DNA of 63,172 nt from an uncultured Prevotellaceae bacterium. GTDB lineage: Bacteria > Bacteroidota > Bacteroidia > Bacteroidales > UBA932. Every line of letters starts with the position of its first letter. The stretch's first letter is position 1. The notes under the pieces are model-generated. The model saw only the letters and a program-made list of their open reading frames with translations, did not search any database and was not told the origin of the DNA. Of this stretch, positions 1-7,628 are shown piece after piece. Position numbers and translations under genes: made by a program. The stretch lies in assembly GCA_900314395.1 (NCBI GenBank), contig OMVB01000138.1:1-63172 (forward strand). Reading direction: 5' to 3'.

Positions 1-828
1 GAGGTTTCTTCGCAGATCGCGGATGTGTGCCGTGTTTTGGCTTCCGGCCGGACTTGCGCCCTTGTTGTCCGCAAAGACACTTTCTCCAAATCTGACCCTG
101 TCATTTCGACCCCTGATTCTGTCATTTCGACCCTTGGTTCTGTCATTTCGACCGAGCCCGAAGGGCGAGTGGAGAAATCCCTCTCCAGGGAAACTGCAAT
201 CCAAATGGTTGCGGGGGCAGCGGGGCCTTCAGACGTAATAGTATCATCTACGGGAATGATCAGCAGGGAACTTTTTGAGTTCCGTGAGGCTGCCGGACAG
301 GGGCATGAAAGGGATTTCCTGACGGTTGGCTCAATGGGGCATGCAAACCAGATTGCTCTTGGTATTTCCCTGGAGAAGCCGGGCCGCCGGGTCTGGTGTT
401 TTGACGGCGATGGTGCCGTTATCATGCATATGGGCTCAATGGCTACGGTGGGTGTCAAGGGGAAGTCTAATTTTGTTCATGTGGTTTTCAATAACGGGGC
501 GCATGATTCTGTGGGGGGACAGCCTACGGTTGGCCTGCAGATTGACCTTCCGGGTATTGCCCGTGCCTGCGGCTACCGCAATGTTCTTTCTGTTTCAACA
601 GAAAAGGAACTGTTGGAGGCTCTTGGTTCTGTCATTTCGACCCCTGGTTCTGTCATTTCGACCCTTGGTTCTGTCATTTCGACCGAGCCCGAAGGGCGAG
701 TGGAGAAATCTCTCTGCGGTCCGGTCTTCCTGGAAATAAAAGTCCGGAAGGGCAACCGCCCGGACTTGGGCCGTCCTACGACCACTCCGCTGCAGAACCG
801 GGATGCTTTCATGAAGTTTCTAAAATAG
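1..828 (+). CDS. ppd: phosphonopyruvate decarboxylase, C-terminal part (5' end outside window)
   Basis: The reading frame is open from base 1, so the N-terminal half is missing. What remains is the thiamine-diphosphate-binding half: ISRELFEFRE, then the cofactor motif from GSMGHANQIALG to CFDGDGAVIMHMGS and NNGAHDSVGGQPT, ending in KVRKGNRPDLGRPT. These segments are typical of phosphonopyruvate decarboxylase, which turns 3-phosphonopyruvate into phosphonoacetaldehyde and CO2 in phosphonate biosynthesis. The next gene is a matching phosphonoacetaldehyde reductase, which supports the call. Two blocks (bases 98-180 and 629-710) encode SVIST-type heptapeptides that do not belong to the family. 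Both are in frame and fall in variable linkers, so the enzyme may still be active. Confidence 0.85.
   Translation, partial: EVSSQIADVCRVLASGRTCALVVRKDTFSKSDPVISTPDSVISTLGSVISTEPEGRVEKSLSRETAIQMVAGAAGPSDVIVSSTGMISRELFEFREAAGQGHERDFLTVGSMGHANQIALGISLEKPGRRVWCFDGDGAVIMHMGSMATVGVKGKSNFVHVVFNNGAHDSVGGQPTVGLQIDLPGIARACGYRNVLSVSTEKELLEALGSVISTPGSVISTLGSVISTEPEGRVEKSLCGPVFLEIKVRKGNRPDLGRPTTTPLQNRDAFMKFLK
98..180 (+). repeat. palindromic repeat block inserted in frame in ppd (copy 1)
   Basis: Two 21-bp units starting CTGTCATTTCGACCC (98-118, 119-139) are followed by a longer unit (140-180) that runs through GAGCCCGAAGGGCGAG to GGAGAAATC, an imperfect palindrome. The block is translated in frame, with 7-residue units (SVIST plus two residues) and then EPEGRVEKS. 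It lies between the Rossmann-like middle domain and the TPP domain of the decarboxylase. Confidence 0.85.
629..710 (+). repeat. palindromic repeat block inserted in frame in ppd (copy 2)
   Basis: Almost the same architecture as the block at 98-180: two 21-bp units (629-649, 650-670) and a terminal palindromic unit (671-710). It is translated in the same frame as copy 1. It separates KELLEAL from GPVFLEIKV, which are normally joined by a short loop in this family. Confidence 0.85.
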
Positions 829-834
829 CGTGGG

Positions 835-1977
835 ATGCAGCAGGTACTACAAGGGATATCGGCGTTGAAAACGGCATTGGAAGGCAGCCGGAGGGTGCTT
901 TTGGTGTGCGATGGCTCGTGGCCTTTTTTAAACATCGGCCCTTCTGTTGAAGCAGCAATCGGTGGTATCGACGCAAATTTTTTAAGGTTCAGTGATTTCG
1001 CTTCAAATCCTCAGTATGAGTCTGTTCGCAAAGGGATAGAGGTTTTCAACTCGGGGGGCTGCGATACTATTGTGGCTGTCGGTGGCGGAAGCAGTATCGA
1101 CGTTGCAAAGTGTATCAAGTTGTTCTGCCGTATGTCCCCGGGGAAATTGTTCTTTGAGCAGCCGTATTCAGATACAGGAATTAAGCTGATAGCTATTCCT
1201 ACTACTGCCGGAACGGGCAGTGAATCAACGCGTTACGCTGTCATTTATTATGATGGCGCCAAGCAGTCCATTACTCATTCCAGTATTGTTCCGGATTTTG
1301 CTGTCCTGGAGCCGTCGGTGCTTGGCTCGCTGCCGGTGTATCAGAAAAAGTGCACCATGATGGATGCGCTTTGCCAGGGGATTGAGTCCTGGTGGAGCGT
1401 GAATGCGACGGATGAGTCCCGCGAGTATTCCCGCAAGGCTATAGAAACTATAATGAACAATTGGGAAGAGTATATCTTCGGGGCGGCAGCCGGCCAGGCG
1501 GCTGGCAGCAGTGCCGCTGCAATTATGCTGGCAGCCAATTATGCCGGAAGGGCTATCAATATAACGCAGACCACCGCGCCACACGCATTCAGTTATAAGC
1601 TGACATCCCTTCTGGGCCTCCCTCACGGCCATGCTGTAGCCCTCTGCCTCCCGGAAATTTGGAAGTTCATGCTGGATTCCGTGTCATTCCGGCCGAGTGG
1701 AGGAAACTCCCTTATGGCGGTGTTCACCGACATCGCCAATGCCATGGGGGCAGAAACTCCGGAATCCGCAATAGCCCTCTTCCGCTCCCTATTGACCAAG
1801 CTGGGACTTTCACGTTCTGCCACAGAATCGGAGAAATCTCCCTCCCTTCTTGACACCCTGTCCGCATCCGTCAACCCTATCCGCCTGGCCAACAACCCCA
1901 TTCCAATCACCACCATCCAGGCCCGCGAAATCTACGCCAGAATCCTTGAAAAAAGTTTACCAGACAGAGCAAAATAA
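835..1977 (+). CDS. iron-containing alcohol dehydrogenase, probable phosphonoacetaldehyde reductase
   Basis: A 380-residue protein of the iron-dependent (group III) alcohol dehydrogenase fold. The nucleotide-binding signature VAVGGGSSIDVAK, the TTAGTGSE loop and the metal region (MMDALCQGIES, APHAFSY, LPHGHAVAL) are all visible. Starting 7 bp after the decarboxylase stop, it most likely reduces phosphonoacetaldehyde to 2-hydroxyethylphosphonate; this substrate is inferred from the neighbour. The usual metal-binding His of the DALxH motif is Gln here (DALCQ). As far as I recall, Gln is common in phosphonate-cluster members, so it need not mean loss of activity. Two stretches (1681-1711, 1827-1846) look like decayed palindromic repeats translated within the gene. 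Confidence 0.75.
   Translation: MQQVLQGISALKTALEGSRRVLLVCDGSWPFLNIGPSVEAAIGGIDANFLRFSDFASNPQYESVRKGIEVFNSGGCDTIVAVGGGSSIDVAKCIKLFCRMSPGKLFFEQPYSDTGIKLIAIPTTAGTGSESTRYAVIYYDGAKQSITHSSIVPDFAVLEPSVLGSLPVYQKKCTMMDALCQGIESWWSVNATDESREYSRKAIETIMNNWEEYIFGAAAGQAAGSSAAAIMLAANYAGRAINITQTTAPHAFSYKLTSLLGLPHGHAVALCLPEIWKFMLDSVSFRPSGGNSLMAVFTDIANAMGAETPESAIALFRSLLTKLGLSRSATESEKSPSLLDTLSASVNPIRLANNPIPITTIQAREIYARILEKSLPDRAK
1681..1711 (+). repeat. degenerate palindromic repeat inside the alcohol dehydrogenase gene
   Basis: GTGTCATTCCGGCCGAG followed by TGGAGGAAACTCC resembles the repeat at 140-180 with its central hairpin deleted. It is translated in frame as SVSFRPSGGNS. Partial similarity only. Confidence 0.5.
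1827..1846 (+). repeat. possible repeat remnant inside the alcohol dehydrogenase gene
   Basis: AATCGGAGAAATCTCCC matches the 3' end of the palindromic repeat family (GGAGAAATC followed by TCTC). It is short and could be coincidental. Confidence 0.3.
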
Positions 1978-2028
1978 TTTGCACCCGAGCGACATAGACC
2001 CTTAAAAATCGGAGCGAGCGGTGCAAAT
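1977..2028. other. inverted repeat after the phosphonate genes, possible terminator or repeat remnant
   Basis: ATTTGCACC (1977-1985) is repeated in reverse as GGTGCAAAT (2020-2028), with CGAGCGAC and GGAGCGAGC inside the loop. There is no clear U-tract. It may end the upstream transcript or be another member of the palindromic repeat family. Confidence 0.4.
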
Positions 2029-2076
2029 ATATTTTGCGATGTCGTAGAACGGGATTGAAAAACAGAGGAATAATCC

Positions 2077-2107
2077 TTTGGATTATAGCTTGGAAATTGT
2101 AAATTTG
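2077..2107 (+). promoter_or_regulatory. Bacteroidota-type promoter for the FAD/Fe-S dehydrogenase
   Basis: TTTG at 2077-2080, 19 bp, then TAAATTTG at 2100-2107 matches the phylum consensus exactly. Transcription would begin near 2113, which rules out a start codon at 2112 and favours the ATG at 2160. Confidence 0.7.
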
Positions 2108-2159
2108 CAAGTTGGACGATTGGCTCCGTGCCGGTTGTACAATTTTTGAAAGAGATATG

Positions 2160-4991
2160 GCAAATTTCAAGAAGAAACTGAATCAGATTATTCCTGCCGG
2201 CAGGCGGTACACAGATCCGCTCAGGACCCTCGCGTGGGGTACAGACGCGGGTTTTTACAGGATGATTCCACAGGTGGTAGTAAGGTCAAAGACAGAGGAA
2301 GAAGTATCCAAGGTCCTTGCCGCAGCTAACGAAAGCGGAGTTGCAGTCACCTTCAGGGCTGCCGGAACAAGCCTCTCAGGACAGGCCGTAAGCGATTCCG
2401 TGCTGCTTGTAGCCGGTAAAAACTGGGAAAAATTCCAGTTCCACCCGGAAAACAACACCATTACGCTCCAGCCCGGAATAGTAGGCGCCAAAGTTAACGC
2501 CATCCTCTCCAAATACGGCCGCTGCTTCGGGCCGGACCCCGCCTCCATCGGCAGCTGCATGGTAGGCGGCATCGTCATGAACAACGCATCCGGAATGAGC
2601 TGCGGCACCCATGCCAACAGCGACAAAGAGCTGGTATCGGCAAGAATCATATTTGCCGACGGTACCATTCTTGACACAGGCTCACCGGAAAGCTGCCACG
2701 AATTCAGGACAAGCCATAAAGACTTCATAGAAGGCATAGAAGCTATACGGGACGAGATCCAGAGGGATGCCAAGCTAACCAAACGCATTCTCTACAAATA
2801 CTCCATCAAGAACGTAACCGGACTGAACATACTTCCCTTCGTCCGCTTCACAGACCCCTTCGACATCATAGCACACCTTCTCGTAGGCTCAGAGGGAACC
2901 CTCGCTTTCTTAAGCCAGGTGACAATGAACACCCTCCCGATCGCCCCCTTCAAGGCCAGCGCGATGATATACTTTAACACCATCAGCGATGCCGCAAAGG
3001 CCGTGGTGGCAATGAGGAAACTGGACGTAAGCGCCGCGGAGCTGCTGGACATCAGGTCACTGACATCGGTAAACGATCCTCACCTCACTCCGGAAATCCC
3101 GGACCTTACAGCGGTTCTCACGGAAGTGCGGGCAGAATCGGCAAAAGAACTGAAAAATAAAATATCGGCAGTGGAAGAGGCCCTGAAGACCTTCGGCTGC
3201 GAAGTCAAGTTTACATCGGACCCCAAGGAGTACGCTCCCTACTGGGCCATCAGGGCCGGAATATTCCCCACAGTGGGAGGCCTTCGCAAACAGGGTACAA
3301 CATGCCTGATAGAGGATGTAGCCTTCCATATCGAGGACCTTCCGCAGGCGACGGCAGATTTGTCGGCCCTGCTGGACAAACACGGTTACGACGACTCCTG
3401 CATATACGGTCACGCCCTTGAAGGAAACTTCCATTTCATTATAAACCAGGCGTTTGACTCAGACGTAGAGGTCTCCCGCTACGAGTCCATGATCCGCGAC
3501 GTGGCAGAGATGGTTGTCGGCAAATACGACGGCTCGCTTAAGGCTGAACACGGCACCGGCCGCAACATGGCACCCTTCGTGGAGTACGAGTGGGGAGAGA
3601 AAGCCTTCGGCATAATGAAGCGTGTCAAGGCGCTCTTCGACCCTAAGGGAATCCTGAATCCGGGGGTTATCTTCAACGACGACCCTAAATGCTTTATCAA
3701 GAACTTCAAGGCGCTTCCGGTACTTAAACCGGCCGTTGGAGCCGATGAACCGGAGCTTCTGGAAGCATACAACCGCCTGAACAAATGCATCGAATGCGGA
3801 TTCTGTGAGGTTAACTGCCTCTCTTGCGGTTTCACCCTGAGCTCCCGGACAAGGATTGTCGCCCAGAGAGAGATTGCCCGTCTTAAGGCCGATGGTTCCG
3901 ATCCCGCCCGCCTGAAGGCCCTTCAGAAGGCCTACCGCTACCTTGGAGAAAAAACCTGCGCCGGGGACGGCCTGTGCTCAATGTCTTGTCCGATGGGAAT
4001 CAACGTTGCAGACCTTACGCATCAGATAAGAAGGGAAAAATACCCCAAGGGAAGCATCGCTTACAAGACCGGGGAGTTTGCTGCAGACCATTTCAAAGGC
4101 CTCAAAAAGGGCGTCAGGGGGCTGCTCAGGACCGCATCGGTAACAAGTAATATCATCGGAGGCCCGGCAATGGGAGCAATCGGCAAAGGCTTGCATAAAG
4201 GTCTTAAACTGCCGCTTTGGAGTCCCGCCATGCCAAAAGCTTACAAGGTGCCCGGGTCTTTGAAGAAAGCTGTTCAGGAGACATCGCCTTTGAAGGTAGT
4301 CTATTTCCCCAGCTGCCTTAACCAGATGATGGGAGTGTCCGCTAAAGGCAGCCCTGTCAAGACTCCTCTTGTAAATGAAATGACGGAACTGCTGCGCAAG
4401 GCCGGATACGATGTGGTTTTCCCGGAAAATATGGACAATCTTTGCTGTGGTACCATCTGGGAGAGCAAGGGTATGCCGGAGATTGCGGACAAGAAGACGG
4501 CAGAGCTGGAGGAAGCCCTCTGGACGGCATCGGAGCATGGGAAATACCCTGTTCTGTGCGACCAGAGCCCCTGCCTGCACAAGATGCGCTCCAAGATATC
4601 CAAAATGAAGCTTTATGAGCCGGCAGAGTTTATCTATGACTTCCTGATGCCGCACCTGAAGGTAGTGAAAAAGGAGCCCAAAGTGGCTGTCCATACAACC
4701 TGTTCTACACGCAAGATGGGGCTTAAGGACAAACTTGTAGAGCTTGCAAAACTCTGTGCAGATGAAGTGGTGGTTCCGGAAGGAGTCGGCTGCTGCGGCT
4801 ACGCAGGAGACAAGGGGATGAACATCCCGGAGCTTAACAAATATGCCCTGCGAAAGCTCAAGGAAGAGGTTAAGGACGTTCCCGTAGGCTATTCCAACAG
4901 CCGTACATGCGAGATCGGCCTTACAACCAACTCCGGAATCCCGTATGTATCTATCGCCTATCTGGTCAATAAATGTACAAAAACAATATAA
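2160..4991 (+). CDS. fused FAD-binding / Fe-S oxidoreductase (D-lactate or glycolate dehydrogenase-like)
   Basis: The 943-residue protein joins a GlcD-like flavin domain to a GlpC-like iron-sulfur domain. The FAD (PCMH) part shows GTSLSGQAVSD, GPDPASIGSCMVGG and GSEGTLAF. Two ferredoxin-type clusters follow (CIECGFCEVNC and CAGDGLCSMSCPMG). Two CCG-type cysteine motifs (NLCCGTIWESKG and GVGCCGYAGDKG) end the protein. Such fusions oxidise D-2-hydroxyacids, most often D-lactate, and pass electrons towards quinones; the exact substrate cannot be read from sequence. The ATG at 2160 is preferred because the promoter at 2077-2107 excludes upstream starts. Confidence 0.85.
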   Translation, partial: ANFKKKLNQIIPAGRRYTDPLRTLAWGTDAGFYRMIPQVVVRSKTEEEVSKVLAAANESGVAVTFRAAGTSLSGQAVSDSVLLVAGKNWEKFQFHPENNTITLQPGIVGAKVNAILSKYGRCFGPDPASIGSCMVGGIVMNNASGMSCGTHANSDKELVSARIIFADGTILDTGSPESCHEFRTSHKDFIEGIEAIRDEIQRDAKLTKRILYKYSIKNVTGLNILPFVRFTDPFDIIAHLLVGSEGTLAFLSQVTMNTLPIAPFKASAMIYFNTISDAAKAVVAMRKLDVSAAELLDIRSLTSVNDPHLTPEIPDLTAVLTEVRAESAKELKNKISAVEEALKTFGCEVKFTSDPKEYAPYWAIRAGIFPTVGGLRKQGTTCLIEDVAFHIEDLPQATADLSALLDKHGYDDSCIYGHALEGNFHFIINQAFDSDVEVSRYESMIRDVAEMVVGKYDGSLKAEHGTGRNMAPFVEYEWGEKAFGIMKRVKALFDPKGILNPGVIFNDDPKCFIKNFKALPVLKPAVGADEPELLEAYNRLNKCIECGFCEVNCLSCGFTLSSRTRIVAQREIARLKADGSDPARLKALQKAYRYLGEKTCAGDGLCSMSCPMGINVADLTHQIRREKYPKGSIAYKTGEFAADHFKGLKKGVRGLLRTASVTSNIIGGPAMGAIGKGLHKGLKLPLWSPAMPKAYKVPGSLKKAVQETSPLKVVYFPSCLNQMMGVSAKGSPVKTPLVNEMTELLRKAGYDVVFPENMDNLCCGTIWESKGMPEIADKKTAELEEALWTASEHGKYPVLCDQSPCLHKMRSKISKMKLYEPAEFIYDFLMPHLKVVKKEPKVAVHTTCSTRKMGLKDKLVELAKLCADEVVVPEGVGCCGYAGDKGMNIPELNKYALRKLKEEVKDVPVGYSNSRTCEIGLTTNSGIPYVSIAYLVNKCTKTI

Positions 4992-4995
4992 CACT

Positions 4996-6189
4996 ATGCC
5001 AAAAATTTCCAACCGCGGTGCAGAGATGCCCGCATCTCCTATCCGTAAGCTTGTTCCCTTCGCAGATGCTGCAAAGAAACGCGGAACAAAGGTATTCCAT
5101 CTTAACATCGGCCAGCCTGACCTTCCCACCCCGCAGAAGGCTCTTGACGCCCTGAAACACATTGACCGCAAAACCCTTGAATACACTCATTCCCAGGGTC
5201 TTCTCTCATTGAGGGAGAAGCTTGTGGGCTATTATTCAAAGTTCGGTATCAATCTTACCGCCGATGAAATCATGATTACCTGCGGTGGCTCGGAGGCCCT
5301 TCTCTTCGCCTTCCTGTCCTGCCTTAATCCCGGTGATGAGCTTATTATGGTGGAGCCCGGATATGCAAACTATCTTGGATTCGCAGTTACTGCCGGCCTT
5401 ACCGTAAAAACCGTTACTTCACGAATTGAGGACGGATTCGCCCTGCCTTCTGTAGAGGACTTTGAGAAAGCTATCACTCCCAAGACAAAGGCTATCCTTA
5501 TCTGCAACCCTAACAACCCTACAGGCTATCTGTACAGCGAGGACGAGCTCCTGCGCCTTCGCGACATCGTCAAGAAGCATGATCTCTTCCTTCTTGCCGA
5601 TGAGGTTTACCGTGAGTTCGTTTACAACGGAAAGCCTTACCGCAGCGCCCTTACACTTGAGGGAATAGAGGATAATGTTATTGTAATCGACTCTGTATCA
5701 AAACGTTACTCAGAGTGCGGCGTACGTGTCGGTATGCTCGTGACCCATAACGCAGAGGTCCGTTCCACCGTTATGAAGTTCGCCCAGAGCCGTCTTTGCC
5801 CTCCTCTGGTAGGCCAGCTTGTAGCAGAGGCTTCAATTGAGGGGACCGAGGCTTATGCCAAGGAGTGCTTCGACGAGTACAAGGCCCGCCGCGACTTCTT
5901 CATCGCCGGCCTTAACAAGATTGAGGGCGTTTACAGCCCCATGCCGGAAGGCGCATTCTATACCGTTGTAAGCCTGCCTGTAGACGACGCAGAGGCTTTC
6001 TGCAAATGGTGCCTTACAGACTTCAGCTACGAGGGATGCACCGTGATGATGGCCCCTGCAGCCGGTTTCTACGGAGACCATGAGATTGGCCGCAAGCAGG
6101 TCCGCATGGCTTATGTGCTCTGCATAGAGGATCTTGCAAAGGCTCTTAAATGTCTTGAGGAAGCCCTTAAGGCATACAACAGGAAGTAG
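4996..6189 (+). CDS. PLP-dependent class I/II aminotransferase
   Basis: A 397-residue fold-type I aminotransferase. The N-terminal LNIGQPDLPTP, the CNPNNPTGYLYSEDEL segment, the LADEVYREF aspartate region and the PLP-lysine motif SVSKRYSECGVRVG are all present. It is closest by eye to aspartate/alanine aminotransferases; the amino donor is not certain. It begins 4 bp after the dehydrogenase stop and is followed without a gap by licD, so it is probably co-transcribed. It is a class I enzyme, so it is not an AEP transaminase of the PhnW type. The ATG at 4996 gives the standard family N-terminus, whereas the longer frame overlaps the previous gene. Confidence 0.85.
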   Translation: MPKISNRGAEMPASPIRKLVPFADAAKKRGTKVFHLNIGQPDLPTPQKALDALKHIDRKTLEYTHSQGLLSLREKLVGYYSKFGINLTADEIMITCGGSEALLFAFLSCLNPGDELIMVEPGYANYLGFAVTAGLTVKTVTSRIEDGFALPSVEDFEKAITPKTKAILICNPNNPTGYLYSEDELLRLRDIVKKHDLFLLADEVYREFVYNGKPYRSALTLEGIEDNVIVIDSVSKRYSECGVRVGMLVTHNAEVRSTVMKFAQSRLCPPLVGQLVAEASIEGTEAYAKECFDEYKARRDFFIAGLNKIEGVYSPMPEGAFYTVVSLPVDDAEAFCKWCLTDFSYEGCTVMMAPAAGFYGDHEIGRKQVRMAYVLCIEDLAKALKCLEEALKAYNRK

Positions 6190-7023
6190 ATGAATTTGCT
6201 TAAGACAAAACTTGTCAATACCCTGAAGGCCTTCGCCGATTTATGCGACCGCGAAGGCCTCCGGTGGTATATGGCCTTTGGCAGTGCAATAGGAGCGGTA
6301 CGCGAGGGCGGCCTTATCCCCTGGGACGATGACATCGACGTCTATATGCCCCGTGAGGATATGCAGAAGCTGCTTTCCCTTTCCGCCCCCGACGGCTATG
6401 AGTTGCTGCATCTGAGCACTGTAAACCAGCCCCTGCCTTATGCCTATGCCAAGTTTTGTGAGAACTCTTCTACTATTTGGGAACAGCGCAAATACCCTTG
6501 CGTCATAGGCGTTTTCATAGATATCTTCCCCCTGGACCAGGTTCCCGCCGCTGAGGCTTCTGCCCTGCGGAGTGCCTATCTCCGTCGCCTTGTGGCCTAT
6601 AAAAGAGGTATCAGGCGCACAAGTTTTGGCCGATGGTGGCAGTCTTCCCTCCATGACAAATTTGCCACTTTCCAGGATTTTCTTTATTACAGGCCGATGC
6701 TGCCCCGTTCCCGCCGCCTTCTTCTTGAGGCCGATACTGTCGCGGCTGCACGCAGGGGAGACCGGTACATGCTGTACGACAATATATACGGCGATGCCAA
6801 GGTGGTTTACGACAAGGCTCTCTTTGACGGAGAACCGCTTTGGGGAGAGTTCGAGGGCCTTAGGGTCCCGCTCCCGTCCGGGAACGATGCTCTTTTAAGG
6901 CAGATTTACGGGGATTACATGACGCCGCCCCCGGAAGAAAAGCGTGTCTCCGGCCACCATCATTATTTTATGGATTTGACACGCCGCCTTTCGGTGTCAG
7001 AAATTAAAAGAATGCAGAAATGA
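6190..7023 (+). CDS. LicD-family protein (phosphocholine/phospho-head-group transfer to glycan)
   Basis: A 277-residue protein with the LicD signature WYMAFGSAIGAVREGG followed by LIPWDDDIDVYM, a nucleotidyltransferase-fold DxD metal site. LicD proteins move phosphocholine or similar phospho-groups from a CDP carrier onto cell-surface sugars. Phosphonate genes lie 4 kb upstream, so the transferred group could be a phosphonate such as aminoethyl- or hydroxyethylphosphonate; that is inference. Its ATG follows the aminotransferase stop directly and its TGA overlaps the next ATG (ATGA), so translation is probably coupled. Confidence 0.8.
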   Translation: MNLLKTKLVNTLKAFADLCDREGLRWYMAFGSAIGAVREGGLIPWDDDIDVYMPREDMQKLLSLSAPDGYELLHLSTVNQPLPYAYAKFCENSSTIWEQRKYPCVIGVFIDIFPLDQVPAAEASALRSAYLRRLVAYKRGIRRTSFGRWWQSSLHDKFATFQDFLYYRPMLPRSRRLLLEADTVAAARRGDRYMLYDNIYGDAKVVYDKALFDGEPLWGEFEGLRVPLPSGNDALLRQIYGDYMTPPPEEKRVSGHHHYFMDLTRRLSVSEIKRMQK

Positions 7024-7625
7024 GTTTCCTGAAGTCCATATGCCGCAGGCCCAGAAAAATAGGAACGGCTTTCACACGGCTGCGCAACAAGGCCAATTTC
7101 AAGGTTAATGGCGTAAGCTTTGGCAGGAATTGCCGCCTTGAGGGCCGCATCCGCCTTTCCGTCGATGACGGTGCGCGCGCAAGCATCGGGAGTGGCTGCC
7201 ATATCTCCGGCGGTCGCTTTGTAAACCGTATCGGACGGAATTTGGAAAGCTCGCTGAGCGCCGGCGCCGGTGCGGTCCTGCAGATTGGCGACGGCTGCGG
7301 AATCAGTTCCAGCTGCATCTGGGCCAGGAAAAGCATCAGCATCGGCAACAATGTAAACATCGGAGCGGATTGCATTATCTTGGACCACGACGCCCACAGC
7401 CTGGATTATTTGAACCGGCGTACATTTCCTGCCGACGCTGCCGACACCAAGGCTGCTCCGGTTTCGATAGGGGATGATGTCCTTCTGGGTACCAGGGTGA
7501 TTGTGCTTAAGGGTGTTACGATTGGCGCGCGTGCCGTTGTGGGCGCCGGGAGTGTGGTTACCTGCGATATTCCTGCGGATGAAATTTGGGCCGGGAACCC
7601 TGCAAAATTTATCAAAAAAGTATAA
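7020..7625 (+). CDS. hexapeptide-repeat acyltransferase (left-handed beta-helix)
   Basis: A 201-residue protein with imperfect [LIV]GxxxxI repeats of the left-handed beta-helix fold and the loop LDHDAHSLDY, which carries the likely catalytic His. The C-terminus (GVTIGARAVVGAGSVVT...IWAGNPAKFI) is typical of sugar O-acetyltransferases of the WbbJ/WcaF kind. It probably acetylates a capsule or O-antigen sugar from acetyl-CoA. It overlaps licD by 4 bp and is followed by a glycosyltransferase, forming a small surface-glycan operon. Confidence 0.8.
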   Translation: MSFLKSICRRPRKIGTAFTRLRNKANFKVNGVSFGRNCRLEGRIRLSVDDGARASIGSGCHISGGRFVNRIGRNLESSLSAGAGAVLQIGDGCGISSSCIWARKSISIGNNVNIGADCIILDHDAHSLDYLNRRTFPADAADTKAAPVSIGDDVLLGTRVIVLKGVTIGARAVVGAGSVVTCDIPADEIWAGNPAKFIKKV

Positions 7626-7628
7626 CGA

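Noticed and set aside
3978-5186. A 402-codon open frame on the minus strand
   Set aside because: It lies opposite the dehydrogenase gene, whose domains are unmistakable; the antisense product has no recognisable motif.
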